Shown piece after piece: positions 29,124 through 37,898 of a stretch of 64,000 nt of DNA. Both the position numbers and the translations under genes were made by a program. Position 1 is the stretch's first letter. Each line of letters opens with the position of its first letter. Source of the stretch: Parasphingopyxis sp. CP4 (lineage in GTDB: Bacteria; Pseudomonadota; Alphaproteobacteria; Sphingomonadales; Sphingomonadaceae); assembly GCF_013378055.1 (NCBI RefSeq), contig NZ_CP051130.1:1302001-1366000 (forward strand), in the 5' to 3' direction. The notes below the pieces were generated by a model. It was not told the DNA's origin, searched no databases, and saw only the letters and a program-made list of their open reading frames with translations.

Positions 29124-30014
29124 TCAATCCGTACTGCTGGTTTCGAGGAACTTGATGATGCCGGAGAAATCCTTTTTCTCGCCGCCATGCTTCACATATT
29201 GCTCATACATCGCCCGCGCCTTGGCACCCATCGGCGTACGCATATCGGCCTCATCCGCGGCTTCCATGGCAAGCTTGAGGTCCTTCAGCATCAAGGGAGC
29301 CGCAAAGCCGCCCTCATAGCCATTATCGGCCGGGCTCTCCGGGCCGACACCCGGAACCGGGCAATAGCTTGTCATCGACCAGCTCTGGCCAGATGCCTTG
29401 CTCGAAATATCGAAGAAGGTTTGCGGATCGAGGCCGAGCGACTGGGCAAGGTTGAACGTCTCGCAGGTCGCGATCATCGTCGCGCCGAGCAACATATTGT
29501 TGCAGATCTTGGCCGCCTGCCCTGCGCCTGAATCGCCGGCATGGATCACCGCTTTGCCCATCTCTTCGAGAATTGGCTGGGCGCGCTCAAATGCCGTTTC
29601 GCTGCCGCCGACCATGAATGTCAGCGTCCCGCCAGCGGCCGCAGCAATCCCGCCGGATACCGGCGCATCGACCATCAGGAAGCCCTTGCTCAACGCCTGC
29701 TCGCCCACCTTGCGCGCCGTGCCGACGTCAATCGTCGAACAATCGAGGAGCAATGTACCGGGCTCAGCATGATCGAACACATCGTCGACATAGACCGCTT
29801 TCACATGCTTGCCCGCGGGCAACATGGTAACGACGGCTTCTGCCCCCTTCACCGCGTCTGCGCCGGATTCGGCAACCCGGCAGCCATTGGCTTTGGCGGT
29901 TTCAAGCGCCGCTTCGGAGATATCGAACGCGGCGACATCATGTCCCGCCTTGGCCAGGTTCGCGGCCATTCCCGCGCCCATATTCCCCAGGCCGATAAAG
30001 GCTATAGTCGTCAT
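29124..30014 (-). CDS. mmsB: 3-hydroxyisobutyrate dehydrogenase
   Basis: This 296-residue NAD-dependent enzyme oxidises 3-hydroxyisobutyrate to methylmalonate semialdehyde. FIGLGNMGAGMAANLAKAGH at residues 5-24 is the nucleotide motif. VDAPVSGGIAAAAGGTLTFMVGG is the substrate site, with GQAAKICNNMLLG carrying the catalytic lysine. The start at 30014 follows GGAAGGGA; an ATG 24 bp upstream lies within the end of the previous gene. Its next neighbour upstream is the enoyl-CoA hydratase, with the two genes one base apart. Confidence 0.95.
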   Translation of the reverse strand: MTTIAFIGLGNMGAGMAANLAKAGHDVAAFDISEAALETAKANGCRVAESGADAVKGAEAVVTMLPAGKHVKAVYVDDVFDHAEPGTLLLDCSTIDVGTARKVGEQALSKGFLMVDAPVSGGIAAAAGGTLTFMVGGSETAFERAQPILEEMGKAVIHAGDSGAGQAAKICNNMLLGATMIATCETFNLAQSLGLDPQTFFDISSKASGQSWSMTSYCPVPGVGPESPADNGYEGGFAAPLMLKDLKLAMEAADEADMRTPMGAKARAMYEQYVKHGGEKKDFSGIIKFLETSSTD

Positions 30015-30015
30015 C

Positions 30016-30798
30016 TTAGCGTCCCTTCCATTCGGCATCGCGCTTGTCGATAAATGCGCCCATGCCTTCGGTCTTGTCTTGGGTGGCGGTCAAAATCTGG
30101 AACAGGCGGCGCTCATGCACGACCCCCTGATCGAGTGTCATTTCAAATGCCGCATTGACCATTTCCTTGTTCACCCGCGCAGCCATCGGCGCTTTTGAGG
30201 CGATCGTCTCTGCGCTCTTCATGGCTTCGTCGAGCAGCGTATCATGGGCAACCACGCGTGCCACGAGACCGGAGCGTTCGCCTTCCTCGGCATCCATCAT
30301 CCGGCCGGTCAGGCACATTTCCATCGCCTTCGACTTGCCGATCGCGCGGGTCAGCCGCTGCGATCCGCCCATGCCGGGCGCGACACCCAGATTGATTTCG
30401 GGCTGGCCAAACTTGGCTTTGTCCGACGCAATGATGAAATCCGCCATCATTGCAAGCTCACAGCCGCCACCCAGCGCAAAGCCATTAACCGCCGCGATCC
30501 AGGGCTTGCGAACCGCCTTCACGATATCGCTTGTCCATTTCGCGAAAAAGTCTTCCAGGTAGAAATCGGCGGCCGCCTTATCGAACATCTCCTTGATGTC
30601 CGCGCCGGCTGCAAAGGCCTTGTCGCCGGAGCCGGTCAGGATCGCGCAGCGCTGGCCATCATCCGCTTCATAAGCGGCAAAGGCATCGGCGAGATCTGCG
30701 AGCACGTCGCTGTTCAGCGCATTCAGAGCCTTTGGCCGGTTCAGCGTGATCAATGTAACCGCGCCGCGCTGTTCGACGAGGATGGTTTCGTAACTCAT
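30016..30798 (-). CDS. Enoyl-CoA hydratase, likely methacrylyl-CoA hydratase
   Basis: This 260-residue crotonase has both catalytic-type glutamates expected in hydratases: [19 protein letters not shown] and [37 protein letters not shown] gives the first oxyanion-hole stretch. It sits directly before mmsB and after the acyl-CoA dehydrogenase gene, so hydration of methacrylyl-CoA in valine breakdown is the likely role, though short-chain hydratases are promiscuous. GAGAAGGTG precedes two close ATG codons (30807 and 30798); the second has better spacing. Confidence 0.9.
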   Translation of the reverse strand: MSYETILVEQRGAVTLITLNRPKALNALNSDVLADLADAFAAYEADDGQRCAILTGSGDKAFAAGADIKEMFDKAAADFYLEDFFAKWTSDIVKAVRKPWIAAVNGFALGGGCELAMMADFIIASDKAKFGQPEINLGVAPGMGGSQRLTRAIGKSKAMEMCLTGRMMDAEEGERSGLVARVVAHDTLLDEAMKSAETIASKAPMAARVNKEMVNAAFEMTLDQGVVHERRLFQILTATQDKTEGMGAFIDKRDAEWKGR

Positions 30799-30839
30799 AG
30801 CATTCACCTTCTCATTCTATCCGTCCATGTCGAGCGGCG

Positions 30840-30909
30840 GTTCGAGCGCAGTCGAGAACAAAGTCGAGACAGCCTATCCCGCCGTCCGTGTCTCGACTTC
30901 GCTCGACAC
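30840..30909. repeat. Inverted repeat, family E
   Basis: GTTCGAGCGCAGTCGAGAAC at 30840-30859 pairs with the arm at 30888-30909 (core TCTCGACTTCGCTCGACAC), leaving a 28-bp spacer. The arms differ at three or so positions. The element fills the gap between an acyl-CoA dehydrogenase stop and an enoyl-CoA hydratase start on the minus strand. TGTCGAGCG just before the left arm is another partial copy of the core. Confidence 0.75.
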
Positions 30910-30934
30910 TAGCGGAATTGGATATCCGGCCTGC

Positions 30935-32077
30935 CTATTGCCGCAGCATATCGCGCGAGACGATCATGCGCATGACCTGGTTGGTGCCCTCGAGAATCGA
31001 ATGCACGCGCAGATCGCGCCAAAACCGCTCGATCGGATATTCTTTCAAATAGCCATAACCCCCAAATAGCTGCAGCGCGTTATTGACGATATTACTGCCG
31101 CTGTCGGTCGCAAGCCGCTTGGCCATGGCGGAGAAACGCGTCTTGTCAGGTGCATTGGCCGTCACCTTGGCCGCGGCGAGATACAGCAGCGCGCGGGCCG
31201 CTTCGAGCTCGGTAGCCATATCGGCAAGCATGAATTGGGTGTTCTGGAAATCGGCGATCGGCTGGTCAAATTGCTGGCGTTCCTTCGTATAGGCAACCGC
31301 TTCGTCGAGACAGCGTTGGGCGCCGCCCAGGCTGCACGCGCCAATGTTGAGCCGCCCGCCATCAAGCCCGGCCATGGCAAAGTTGAACCCCTCGCCTTCC
31401 TGGCCAACGCGATTTTCAACCGGGACGCGGCAATCTTCGAAGATCAGCTGCGCGGTTGGCGAAGCATTCCAGCCCAGCTTTTTCTCAGGCTTACCAAAGG
31501 ACAATCCCGGCGTATCCTTTTCGATGACCAAGCAGGAAATGCCCTTGTTTTTATGGTCGCCGGTGCGAACCATCACGACATAGATATCGTTGAAACCGGA
31601 ACCGGAGATAAACTGCTTGGTGCCGTTCAACACATAATGGTCACCATCGCGCTTCGCACTTGTCTTGAGGCCTGCCGCGTCGGACCCTGATCCGGGTTCG
31701 GTCAGCGCGTAGCTCGCAATATGTTCCATCGTCACGAGCTTGGGCAGGAATTTTGCCTTCACCGTATCGCCGCCGAAGCGATCAATCATCCAGCTCGCCA
31801 TATTGTGGATCGAGATATAGGCGCTGGTGGCGGGGCAGCCATAGGCCATCGCCTCCATGATCAGCGCGGCTTCCAGCCGGCCCAGATTGATGCCGCCCGA
31901 TTCCTCGGACACATAAATCGCGCCAAAGCCAAGTTCGCCGGTTTTTTGGACCACATCGCGCGGGAAATGATGCTTCTCGTCCCATTCGGCAGCATGGGGC
32001 GTGATTTCGTCCGCGGTGAATTTCTGCGCCATTTCCTGGATTTGGCGCTGTTCATCGGTCAATTCGAATTGAGTCAT
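30935..32077 (-). CDS. Acyl-CoA dehydrogenase, likely isobutyryl-CoA dehydrogenase
   Basis: This 380-residue flavoenzyme has the usual acyl-CoA dehydrogenase signatures: ALTEPGSGSDAAGLKTSAKR, GTKQFISGSGFNDIYVVM, FDQPIADFQNTQFMLADMA, and near the C-terminus QLFGGYGYLKEYPIERFWRD. LEGTNQVMRMIV holds the catalytic glutamate at the position used by short-chain enzymes. Context with the hydratase, mmsB and mmsA points to isobutyryl-CoA as the substrate, though 2-methylbutyryl-CoA is possible too. Confidence 0.9.
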   Translation of the reverse strand: MTQFELTDEQRQIQEMAQKFTADEITPHAAEWDEKHHFPRDVVQKTGELGFGAIYVSEESGGINLGRLEAALIMEAMAYGCPATSAYISIHNMASWMIDRFGGDTVKAKFLPKLVTMEHIASYALTEPGSGSDAAGLKTSAKRDGDHYVLNGTKQFISGSGFNDIYVVMVRTGDHKNKGISCLVIEKDTPGLSFGKPEKKLGWNASPTAQLIFEDCRVPVENRVGQEGEGFNFAMAGLDGGRLNIGACSLGGAQRCLDEAVAYTKERQQFDQPIADFQNTQFMLADMATELEAARALLYLAAAKVTANAPDKTRFSAMAKRLATDSGSNIVNNALQLFGGYGYLKEYPIERFWRDLRVHSILEGTNQVMRMIVSRDMLRQ

Positions 32078-32155
32078 GCGCGCCTCATAATACCCCGAGC
32101 AAGCAAGCGCCAGCCATCGCAGTACTCCTGCCTTCCGGCCTGCGCTCCAGCGTAA

Positions 32156-32548
32156 TTAGCCGATTTCCGCTTCCGCCTCGATTTCGACGCGCCATTCGGG
32201 CCGTAGCAAGGCGGCGACAACGACCATCGTCGATGCAGGCCGGATTTCCCCAAACAACTCGCCATGGATCGCTCCGATCCGCTCGCCATCGGCGGCATCG
32301 GTGACAAACATCCGCGTGCGCACGACATCCGAGAGCGATCCGCCCAATTCCACAATCGCCGCCTCGATGATCGCAAAACAGCGCCGCGCCTGGTCCGCCG
32401 CATCGCCGGGTGTCGAACTGCCATCCGGCTCAATCGGCCCGGTCCCGGCAACCAGAATGCGATTGCCTTTGCGTATGGCACGCGAAAAACCAAATGCCTT
32501 TTCAAAGGGCGACGCGGAGGCTGTGTGCCTACTACTGGAATCAACCAT
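32156..32548 (-). CDS. RidA/YjgF family protein
   Basis: This 130-residue protein fits the RidA fold. FEKAFGFSRAIRKGNRILVAGTGPIEPDGSSTPGDAADQARRCF includes the beta-strand and family loop, and SLSDVVRTRMFVTD has the conserved arginine. RPASTMVVVAALLRPEWRVEIEAEA covers the last strands. RidA proteins hydrolyse reactive imine intermediates from PLP enzymes, but paralogues vary. It overlaps the upstream unknown gene by 8 bp and may protect valine or threonine catabolic enzymes; that link is inference. Confidence 0.88.
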   Translation of the reverse strand: MVDSSSRHTASASPFEKAFGFSRAIRKGNRILVAGTGPIEPDGSSTPGDAADQARRCFAIIEAAIVELGGSLSDVVRTRMFVTDAADGERIGAIHGELFGEIRPASTMVVVAALLRPEWRVEIEAEAEIG

Positions 32549-32996
32549 GCTCGTCTCCTTTCGAAAATTGGTCAGCCAGTCGGCAAACGCGTCCTTCGAT
32601 GCCCTTAGCCATATCTGTGGACAGCTCTACCTCGGCGTCGACGTCAATCACTTCTTCCTCCACAATCTCCCGTGTCATGCGGAAGGCTCCGGCGAGATCT
32701 TCAAGCGACCACCAACCGTCAACTTGTCCACCATCCGACGACAGAGTGCCTTCATAGTCCACACGATGAGCGGCGTCGCTTGCGCCGTCATAGGTCTTTG
32801 CAAAACTAACGGAACGCCCGCGACGCCCACCATTCACAAAGGCGTTCAATTCTGGCGAAGAGGTGCCGACAGTATTGGGTTCGCTGATTGTGCCGCTCAG
32901 GGCACCATTTTTGTCGGCTAACACGGCGAAGAATGATACCGGGTCACCCAGCCAGCTGTCGTCGTAGTTGAATTGCCCAATCCAGAAACCAGACAT
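32541..32996 (-). CDS. Unknown small beta-rich protein
   Basis: I do not recognise a family with confidence. The 151-residue product starts MSGFWIGQFNYDDSW, then SFFAVLADKNGALSGTISEP, GRSVSFAKTYDGAS, VDYEGTLSSDGGQVDGWWSL, a regular alternation of beta strands with W-x-G turns that suggests a small barrel. A charged helical tail ends in KGDEHG. A GGATAGG ribosome site precedes the ATG at 32996; the longer reading runs into mmsA. It lies between mmsA and the RidA gene. GC is a little lower (about 54%) than in its neighbours. Confidence 0.7.
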   Translation of the reverse strand: MSGFWIGQFNYDDSWLGDPVSFFAVLADKNGALSGTISEPNTVGTSSPELNAFVNGGRRGRSVSFAKTYDGASDAAHRVDYEGTLSSDGGQVDGWWSLEDLAGAFRMTREIVEEEVIDVDAEVELSTDMAKGIEGRVCRLADQFSKGDEHG

Positions 32997-33016
32997 ATCC
33001 AGCCTATCCACCGATG

Positions 33017-34513
33017 CTACCCCATTGTCGGGATCACAAAGGCGTTGCCGCCATCGGGCGAGCCGTCCGGCCAGCGCTGGGTGATCGTCTTGACCTTGGT
33101 CCAGAATTTCACGCCTTCCATGCCGTGCTGGTTGGTGTCGCCAAAGGCGGAGCGCTTCCACCCGCCAAAGCTGTGATAGGCCACTGGAACCGGGATCGGC
33201 ACATTGATGCCGACCATGCCGACATTCACACGACTGGCAAATTCGCGCGCTGCATGGCCGTTGCGCGTGAAGATCGCGACGCCGTTGCCATATTGATGCT
33301 TGCTCGGCAGTTCGAGCGCTTCTTCAAAGCTTTTCGCGCGCACCATCTGGAGCACTGGCCCGAAAATCTCTTCCTTGTAGCTTTCCATGCCGGGCTTCAC
33401 ATGATCGAACAGTGAGGGGCCAACAAAGAAGCCATTTTCATGGCCCTGCAGCGTGAAGCCGCGACCATCGACGACGAGCTCAGCGCCTTCGTCGACGCCC
33501 GTCTGGATCCAATTCTCAACCCGCTGCTTATGCTCGGCAGTGACGACCGGCCCATAATGGGCGTCCGCATCGGTCGAGACACCGACCCGCAAAGCATCGA
33601 TCGCCGGGATCATCTTCTCCCGCAGGCGATCTGCGGTCTCATCGCCAACCGGCACGACCACCGGAAGCGCCATGCAGCGCTCCCCCGCACTGCCAAATGC
33701 CGCGCCTGCCAGATCGTTCACAACCTGATCGAGATCGGCGTCGGGCATGACGATGCCGTGATTCTTCGCGCCGCCCATCGCCTGGACGCGCTTGCCGTTC
33801 TCGGTGCCGCGCTGATAAACATAATGGGCAATATCGGAAGAACCGACAAAGCTGACCGCCATGATATCCTCATGATCGAGGATCGCGTCGACCATCTGCT
33901 TGTCGCCATGCACGACCTGGAGAATTCCGTCGGGAAGCCCAGCTTCTTTCATCAGCTCGGCAAGCCGCACCGGAACGCTTGGATCGCGTTCGGACGGTTT
34001 CAGGATGAACGCGTTGCCGCAGGCAATCGCCACGCCAAACATCCACATCGGGATCATCGCCGGGAAATTGAACGGCGTGATGCCTGCACAAATGCCGAGC
34101 GGCTGGCGCATCGAATAGACATCGATGCCGGGACCCGCGCCCTGGGTATACTCGCCCTTCAGGACATGCGGGATACCGCAGCAGAATTCGATAACTTCAA
34201 GCCCGCGCTGCACATCGCCTTTCGAATCGGCGATGACCTTGCCATGCTCAGACGAGAGCAATTCGGCGAGCTCGTCCATATGCGCTTCGACCAGGCCCTT
34301 GAAGGCGAACATGATGCGCGCACGGCGCTGCGGGTTAGTGGCGGCCCATGCCGGCTGTGCAGCATTTGCAGCATCGACGGCCTTTTGAAGCTCATCGCCG
34401 GTGCCCAGCGACACCTTTGCCTGCACTTCGCCATTATTGGGATCCCAGATGTCATGCTGGCGTGAACCGCCGCCTGCCGGGTTACCACCGATGAAATGCT
34501 CAACGGAGCGCAT
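33017..34513 (-). CDS. mmsA: Methylmalonate-semialdehyde dehydrogenase (CoA-acylating)
   Basis: This 498-residue aldehyde dehydrogenase relative oxidises methylmalonate semialdehyde to propionyl-CoA with CO2 release. It starts MRSVEHFIGGNPAGGGSR. LGICAGITPFNFPAMIPMWMF, GSSDIAHYVYQRGTENGKRVQAMGGAKNHGIV, FGSAGERCMALPVVVPVG (catalytic Cys) and GPVLQMVRAKSFEEAL are typical. The start at 34513 replaces a longer reading that would cross the divergent promoter region. It is the last enzyme of the valine branch before the PccAB-Mce-mutase steps. Confidence 0.96.
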   Translation of the reverse strand: MRSVEHFIGGNPAGGGSRQHDIWDPNNGEVQAKVSLGTGDELQKAVDAANAAQPAWAATNPQRRARIMFAFKGLVEAHMDELAELLSSEHGKVIADSKGDVQRGLEVIEFCCGIPHVLKGEYTQGAGPGIDVYSMRQPLGICAGITPFNFPAMIPMWMFGVAIACGNAFILKPSERDPSVPVRLAELMKEAGLPDGILQVVHGDKQMVDAILDHEDIMAVSFVGSSDIAHYVYQRGTENGKRVQAMGGAKNHGIVMPDADLDQVVNDLAGAAFGSAGERCMALPVVVPVGDETADRLREKMIPAIDALRVGVSTDADAHYGPVVTAEHKQRVENWIQTGVDEGAELVVDGRGFTLQGHENGFFVGPSLFDHVKPGMESYKEEIFGPVLQMVRAKSFEEALELPSKHQYGNGVAIFTRNGHAAREFASRVNVGMVGINVPIPVPVAYHSFGGWKRSAFGDTNQHGMEGVKFWTKVKTITQRWPDGSPDGGNAFVIPTMG

Positions 34514-34638
34514 TGCTTTCCTCCAGATTCCAAATAATAAGTCGCGCACGCCATAATGCGCAAAAACGAACAAGGCTATGCTGTCGACTTTATACAGACA
34601 TAGTCGGCTGTTGCGCACATAAATTGATGGGGTTGAGG
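34514..34638. promoter_or_regulatory. Divergent mmsA / acyl-CoA ligase promoter region with nested inverted repeats
   Basis: This 125-bp gap must hold promoters in both directions. TGCGCAA at 34557-34563 has its exact inverted copy TTGCGCA at 34611-34617. Inside them, CGACT at about 34586 and AGTCG at about 34602 form a smaller inverted pair around TTTATACAGACAT. The region is clearly AT-richer than the flanking genes. A regulator site here is plausible but I cannot name it. Confidence 0.5.
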
Positions 34639-36222
34639 ATGCACGAGAACCATGATGCGGAAACGCTACACGCACTAGTCGATTATTGGGCCGATACTAA
34701 GCCTGATCATATCGGCTATCGCTTCGAAGGACGCGAGACGAGTTTCGGCGCGTTTCGGGACCAAACTGTCCAGCTATCACGAGCCCTGCGCGCCGCCGGT
34801 ATCGCTCCTGGCGATCGGATCGCCTGGATCGGCAAGAATAGCGATCGCTATTTTACCTTGCTGTTCGGTGCGTCCCGCGCCGGCGCGGTTACGGTTCCGA
34901 TCGGCTGGCGTCTCGCCCCGAAGGAAATGGCTTATATCATTGAAGATTCCGGTGCCGTCGCGATCGTTGCAACACCGGAATTTGCTGATCTTGCGAAAGA
35001 AGTCGCGGCCGATATTACCGCCATCAAATGGATGATGGCCAGCGAAGAAGGCTGGGCCATAGACGGACCGGAAACCTTCATGGCCAATTTCGGCGATGCG
35101 CCCGAACTCGAAACCTTGTCCAAGCCGTCAGATCCGCTGGTCCAGCTGTACACATCCGGCACGACGGGCAATCCCAAGGGCGTTGTGCTGACGCACGGAA
35201 ACTTCTTCCGGGCCGGCGACGATACGCCAGCAGAAATCCCTGATTGGGACATTTGGGAAGAGGATGAGGCCGGGCTCCAGGTCATGCCGATCGCCCATAT
35301 CGCCGGGACGGGCTACGGAATCTCGCCGATGAATCGTGGTGTCTCCTGCAATATCGTTGCCGAATTCAATCCGGGCGAGATCCTTGATCTCATTCATAAC
35401 AAACAGCTGACACGCTTCTTCCTCGTGCCTGCGGCGCTGCAGATGCTGATCAATGATCCGAAAGCCGCGGACACCGACACGAGCGGCGTTGTCCAGATCA
35501 ACTATGGTGCCTCACCCATGCCGTTGCAGCTGCTGCGTGATTGCATGAAGGCCTTTCCCAATGCGGGCTTTTGCCAGTTTTACGGGATGACCGAGACGAC
35601 CGGCACGATCGTTGTGCTGCCCCCTGAAGACCATGATCCGGAGGGGAATGAACGGATGCGATCTGCTGGCAAACCGGTGCCTGGTGTCGAAGTGAAGATC
35701 GTCGATGAAAACGGCAAGGAAGTCGGCGTGCGCGAGGTTGGTGAAATCTGCACCCGCTCAGCTTCCAATATGGCGCACTACTTTAAGCAACCGGAAAAGA
35801 CCGCCGACACGGTGGATAGCGATGGCTGGTTGCGGACGGGCGACGCCGCTTATCGCGACGAGGATGGCTATATCTACATCCATGACCGGATGAAGGACAT
35901 GATCATCACGGGCGGCGAAAATGTCTATCCGGCTGAAGTCGAGAATGCGCTGTACGAGCACCCTGCTGTATCCGAAGCGGCTGTGATCGGTGTGCCCGAT
36001 GAAAAATGGGGCGAAGCGGTGAAGGCGATTGTGGTGACAAAACCGGACGCTTCCTTTGACGAATCCGAGGTCATAACTTTCTGCCGTGAGCGGATTGCCG
36101 GTTTCAAAACCCCCAAAACCGTCGATGTGATCCCCGAAATGCCTCGCAATGCGAGCGGCAAGATCTTACGAAAAGATTTGCGAGCGCCCTATTGGGAAGG
36201 CAAGGAGCGCCAGGTTAACTAG
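34639..36222 (+). CDS. Acyl-CoA synthetase (AMP-forming), FadD-like
   Basis: This 527-residue adenylating enzyme activates a carboxylic acid to its CoA ester. P-loop LYTSGTTGNPKGVVLTH at about residues 168-184, YGMTETTGTIVVL, DGWLRTGDAAYRDEDGYIYI and DRMKDMIITGGENVYPAEVE, then NASGKILRKDLR with the catalytic Lys near the end, are all present. Chain-length preference is not evident. The start at 34639 follows GGGGTTGAGG; an ATG 12 bp earlier is possible. It is divergent from mmsA and followed by cysQ. Confidence 0.9.
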   Translation: MHENHDAETLHALVDYWADTKPDHIGYRFEGRETSFGAFRDQTVQLSRALRAAGIAPGDRIAWIGKNSDRYFTLLFGASRAGAVTVPIGWRLAPKEMAYIIEDSGAVAIVATPEFADLAKEVAADITAIKWMMASEEGWAIDGPETFMANFGDAPELETLSKPSDPLVQLYTSGTTGNPKGVVLTHGNFFRAGDDTPAEIPDWDIWEEDEAGLQVMPIAHIAGTGYGISPMNRGVSCNIVAEFNPGEILDLIHNKQLTRFFLVPAALQMLINDPKAADTDTSGVVQINYGASPMPLQLLRDCMKAFPNAGFCQFYGMTETTGTIVVLPPEDHDPEGNERMRSAGKPVPGVEVKIVDENGKEVGVREVGEICTRSASNMAHYFKQPEKTADTVDSDGWLRTGDAAYRDEDGYIYIHDRMKDMIITGGENVYPAEVENALYEHPAVSEAAVIGVPDEKWGEAVKAIVVTKPDASFDESEVITFCRERIAGFKTPKTVDVIPEMPRNASGKILRKDLRAPYWEGKERQVN

Positions 36223-36268
36223 CCGCGCGAATCCGCACCCTTTCAGTTTCGAAAAAGATCGACACCCT

Positions 36269-37069
36269 ATGCAACGCGAAACCCATCTCGAGCTCATGAT
36301 CGACCTCTCGCTCAAGGCCGGCGCAGCCATCGATGCCATCTACCAGACCGATTTCGATACCGATGCCAAGGGTGATGGTTCGCCTGTCACCGCCGCTGAC
36401 AAGGATGCCGAAGCGATCATCGAAGCGGGCCTCAAGGCCGCCCAGCCCGCTATCCCGATCCTCGCCGAAGAAGCGGCGTCCGAAGGGCATATACCCGAGC
36501 TTGGTGACCGCTTCTTTCTTGTCGATCCGCTCGATGGAACGCGTGAGTTCGTCTCTCGCAACGGCGAGTTTACCGTCAATATCGCGCTGATCGACCATGG
36601 CCGTCCGATCGCCGGCGTTGTCTACGCGCCCGCGATCAACAAGCTCTATTATGGCGCGATTGGCGAAGGTGCTTTTTACCAGGAAATTGCGCCTGGCCAG
36701 GATCGCAGCACGGCCGAGCATCCGCACGAGATCGAAGCGCGCTCCTCTTTTCATAAAAACCTGATCGCCGTGGCGAGCCGCAGTCATCGCTCACCGGAAA
36801 CCGAAGCACTGCTCGACAAGATCGGTGTGAAGGATTTCACACCGGCGGGCTCAAGCCTCAAATTCTGCCTGCTCGCCCAGGGTTCCGCCGATGTCTATCC
36901 GCGCCTCGGCCGGACGATGGAATGGGATACGGGCGCAGGTCAGGCCGTGCTCGTAGCCGCGGGCGGCCGCGTCGATATTCTCGAAGGTGAAAACGAAGCC
37001 GGGCCCCTCACCTATAACAAGCGCGAGCGCGGATTTGATAATCCGCACTTCATTGCCTGGGGCCGCTAA
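36269..37069 (+). CDS. cysQ: 3'(2'),5'-bisphosphate nucleotidase CysQ (inositol-phosphatase family)
   Basis: This 266-residue Mg-dependent phosphatase degrades PAP from sulfate assimilation and CoA/ACP metabolism. DKDAEAIIEAGL, the first metal site ILAEEAASEG, FFLVDPLDGTREFVSRNGEFTVNIALI (CysQ-specific DPLDGTREF) and MEWDTGAGQAVLVAAGG near the end are typical. The start at 36269 trims a longer reading that overlaps the ligase gene. It converges on an SDR gene with overlapping stop codons. Confidence 0.9.
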   Translation: MQRETHLELMIDLSLKAGAAIDAIYQTDFDTDAKGDGSPVTAADKDAEAIIEAGLKAAQPAIPILAEEAASEGHIPELGDRFFLVDPLDGTREFVSRNGEFTVNIALIDHGRPIAGVVYAPAINKLYYGAIGEGAFYQEIAPGQDRSTAEHPHEIEARSSFHKNLIAVASRSHRSPETEALLDKIGVKDFTPAGSSLKFCLLAQGSADVYPRLGRTMEWDTGAGQAVLVAAGGRVDILEGENEAGPLTYNKRERGFDNPHFIAWGR

Positions 37070-37845
37070 CCGCCGATAGACCGGCCCGCCGAAGACGCAC
37101 CATCGACCGGGATCACGGCGCCCGACACATAGCCTGCCAGATCCGATGAGAGGAACATCGCCATGTTCGCGATTTCCTCAATCTCGCCCCAACGGCCGAG
37201 TGGAACGGCTTTCTGGGAATGTTCGGCCGCCTCTTTGGTCGGCGCGAGCCGCTCCATCCCTTCAGTGCCGCCAATCGGTCCCGGCGCAATCGAATTGACC
37301 CGCACGCCTTCCGGCCCCCATTCGAGTGCCAAAGTCCGCGTAACCTGATCGATACCGGCCTTGGCCGCGCAGGCGTGGACCTGAAACGCCATCGCGATCC
37401 AGGCTTGCGGCGCCGAAATATTGATCACCGAAGCGCCGGGCTTCACCAGGCTTTCATAGGCGGCGCGCATGACATTGAACGTGCCGAGCAGATCGATGTC
37501 GATCACCGTCTTGAACCCATTAGGACTCAGCCCGGCGGCAGGCGCGAGGAAGTTTCCCGCGGCCCCGGATACCAGCACATCGATCTGGCCGCGCTCGGCA
37601 ACAAAATCATGCACTGCCTGCTGCACGGCAGGCGCATCTCGCACATCGAGCGAGAAGCCCATCGCCGGCCCCAGATCATTGCCGAGCTGCGCTACTGCTG
37701 CATCGACCTTGTCCTGCGATCGGCTGGCCACGCCGACCCGTGCACCGGCGGCGGAGAAGCCTTTGGCGATGCCAAGGTTGATGCCGCTCGTGCCGCCAAA
37801 CACCAGAACATTTTTCGCCGTGAAATCAAATGGGGCTGTGCTCAT
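37066..37845 (-). CDS. Short-chain dehydrogenase/reductase (SDR)
   Basis: This 259-residue SDR has VFGGTSGINLGIAKGFSAAG as cofactor loop at residues 15-34, with GGTSG-IN replacing the usual TGxxxGIG spacing. SGAAGNFLAPAAGLSPNG replaces NNAG, and the active-site stretch INISAPQAWIAMAFQVHACAAKAGIDQVTRTLA has Ser but lacks the standard Tyr (VHACAAK in place of YxxxK). This pattern is like 2,4-dienoyl-CoA reductase-type SDRs, which would suit acyl-CoA metabolism. A crotonase gene lies upstream on the same strand. Confidence 0.8.
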   Translation of the reverse strand: MSTAPFDFTAKNVLVFGGTSGINLGIAKGFSAAGARVGVASRSQDKVDAAVAQLGNDLGPAMGFSLDVRDAPAVQQAVHDFVAERGQIDVLVSGAAGNFLAPAAGLSPNGFKTVIDIDLLGTFNVMRAAYESLVKPGASVINISAPQAWIAMAFQVHACAAKAGIDQVTRTLALEWGPEGVRVNSIAPGPIGGTEGMERLAPTKEAAEHSQKAVPLGRWGEIEEIANMAMFLSSDLAGYVSGAVIPVDGASSAGRSIGG

Positions 37846-37898
37846 TGTCTATCCTCTCAGGAAATCAATTATCTGTTTTCGCGCCGTGAGACGCCCGC

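Noticed and set aside
27640-29319. 559-codon open frame on the plus strand
   Set aside because: It lies opposite pccB, has the composition of a GC-rich shadow frame, and shows no recognisable domain.
33440-34465. 341-codon open frame on the plus strand
   Set aside because: Antisense shadow of mmsA without any domain or start signal.
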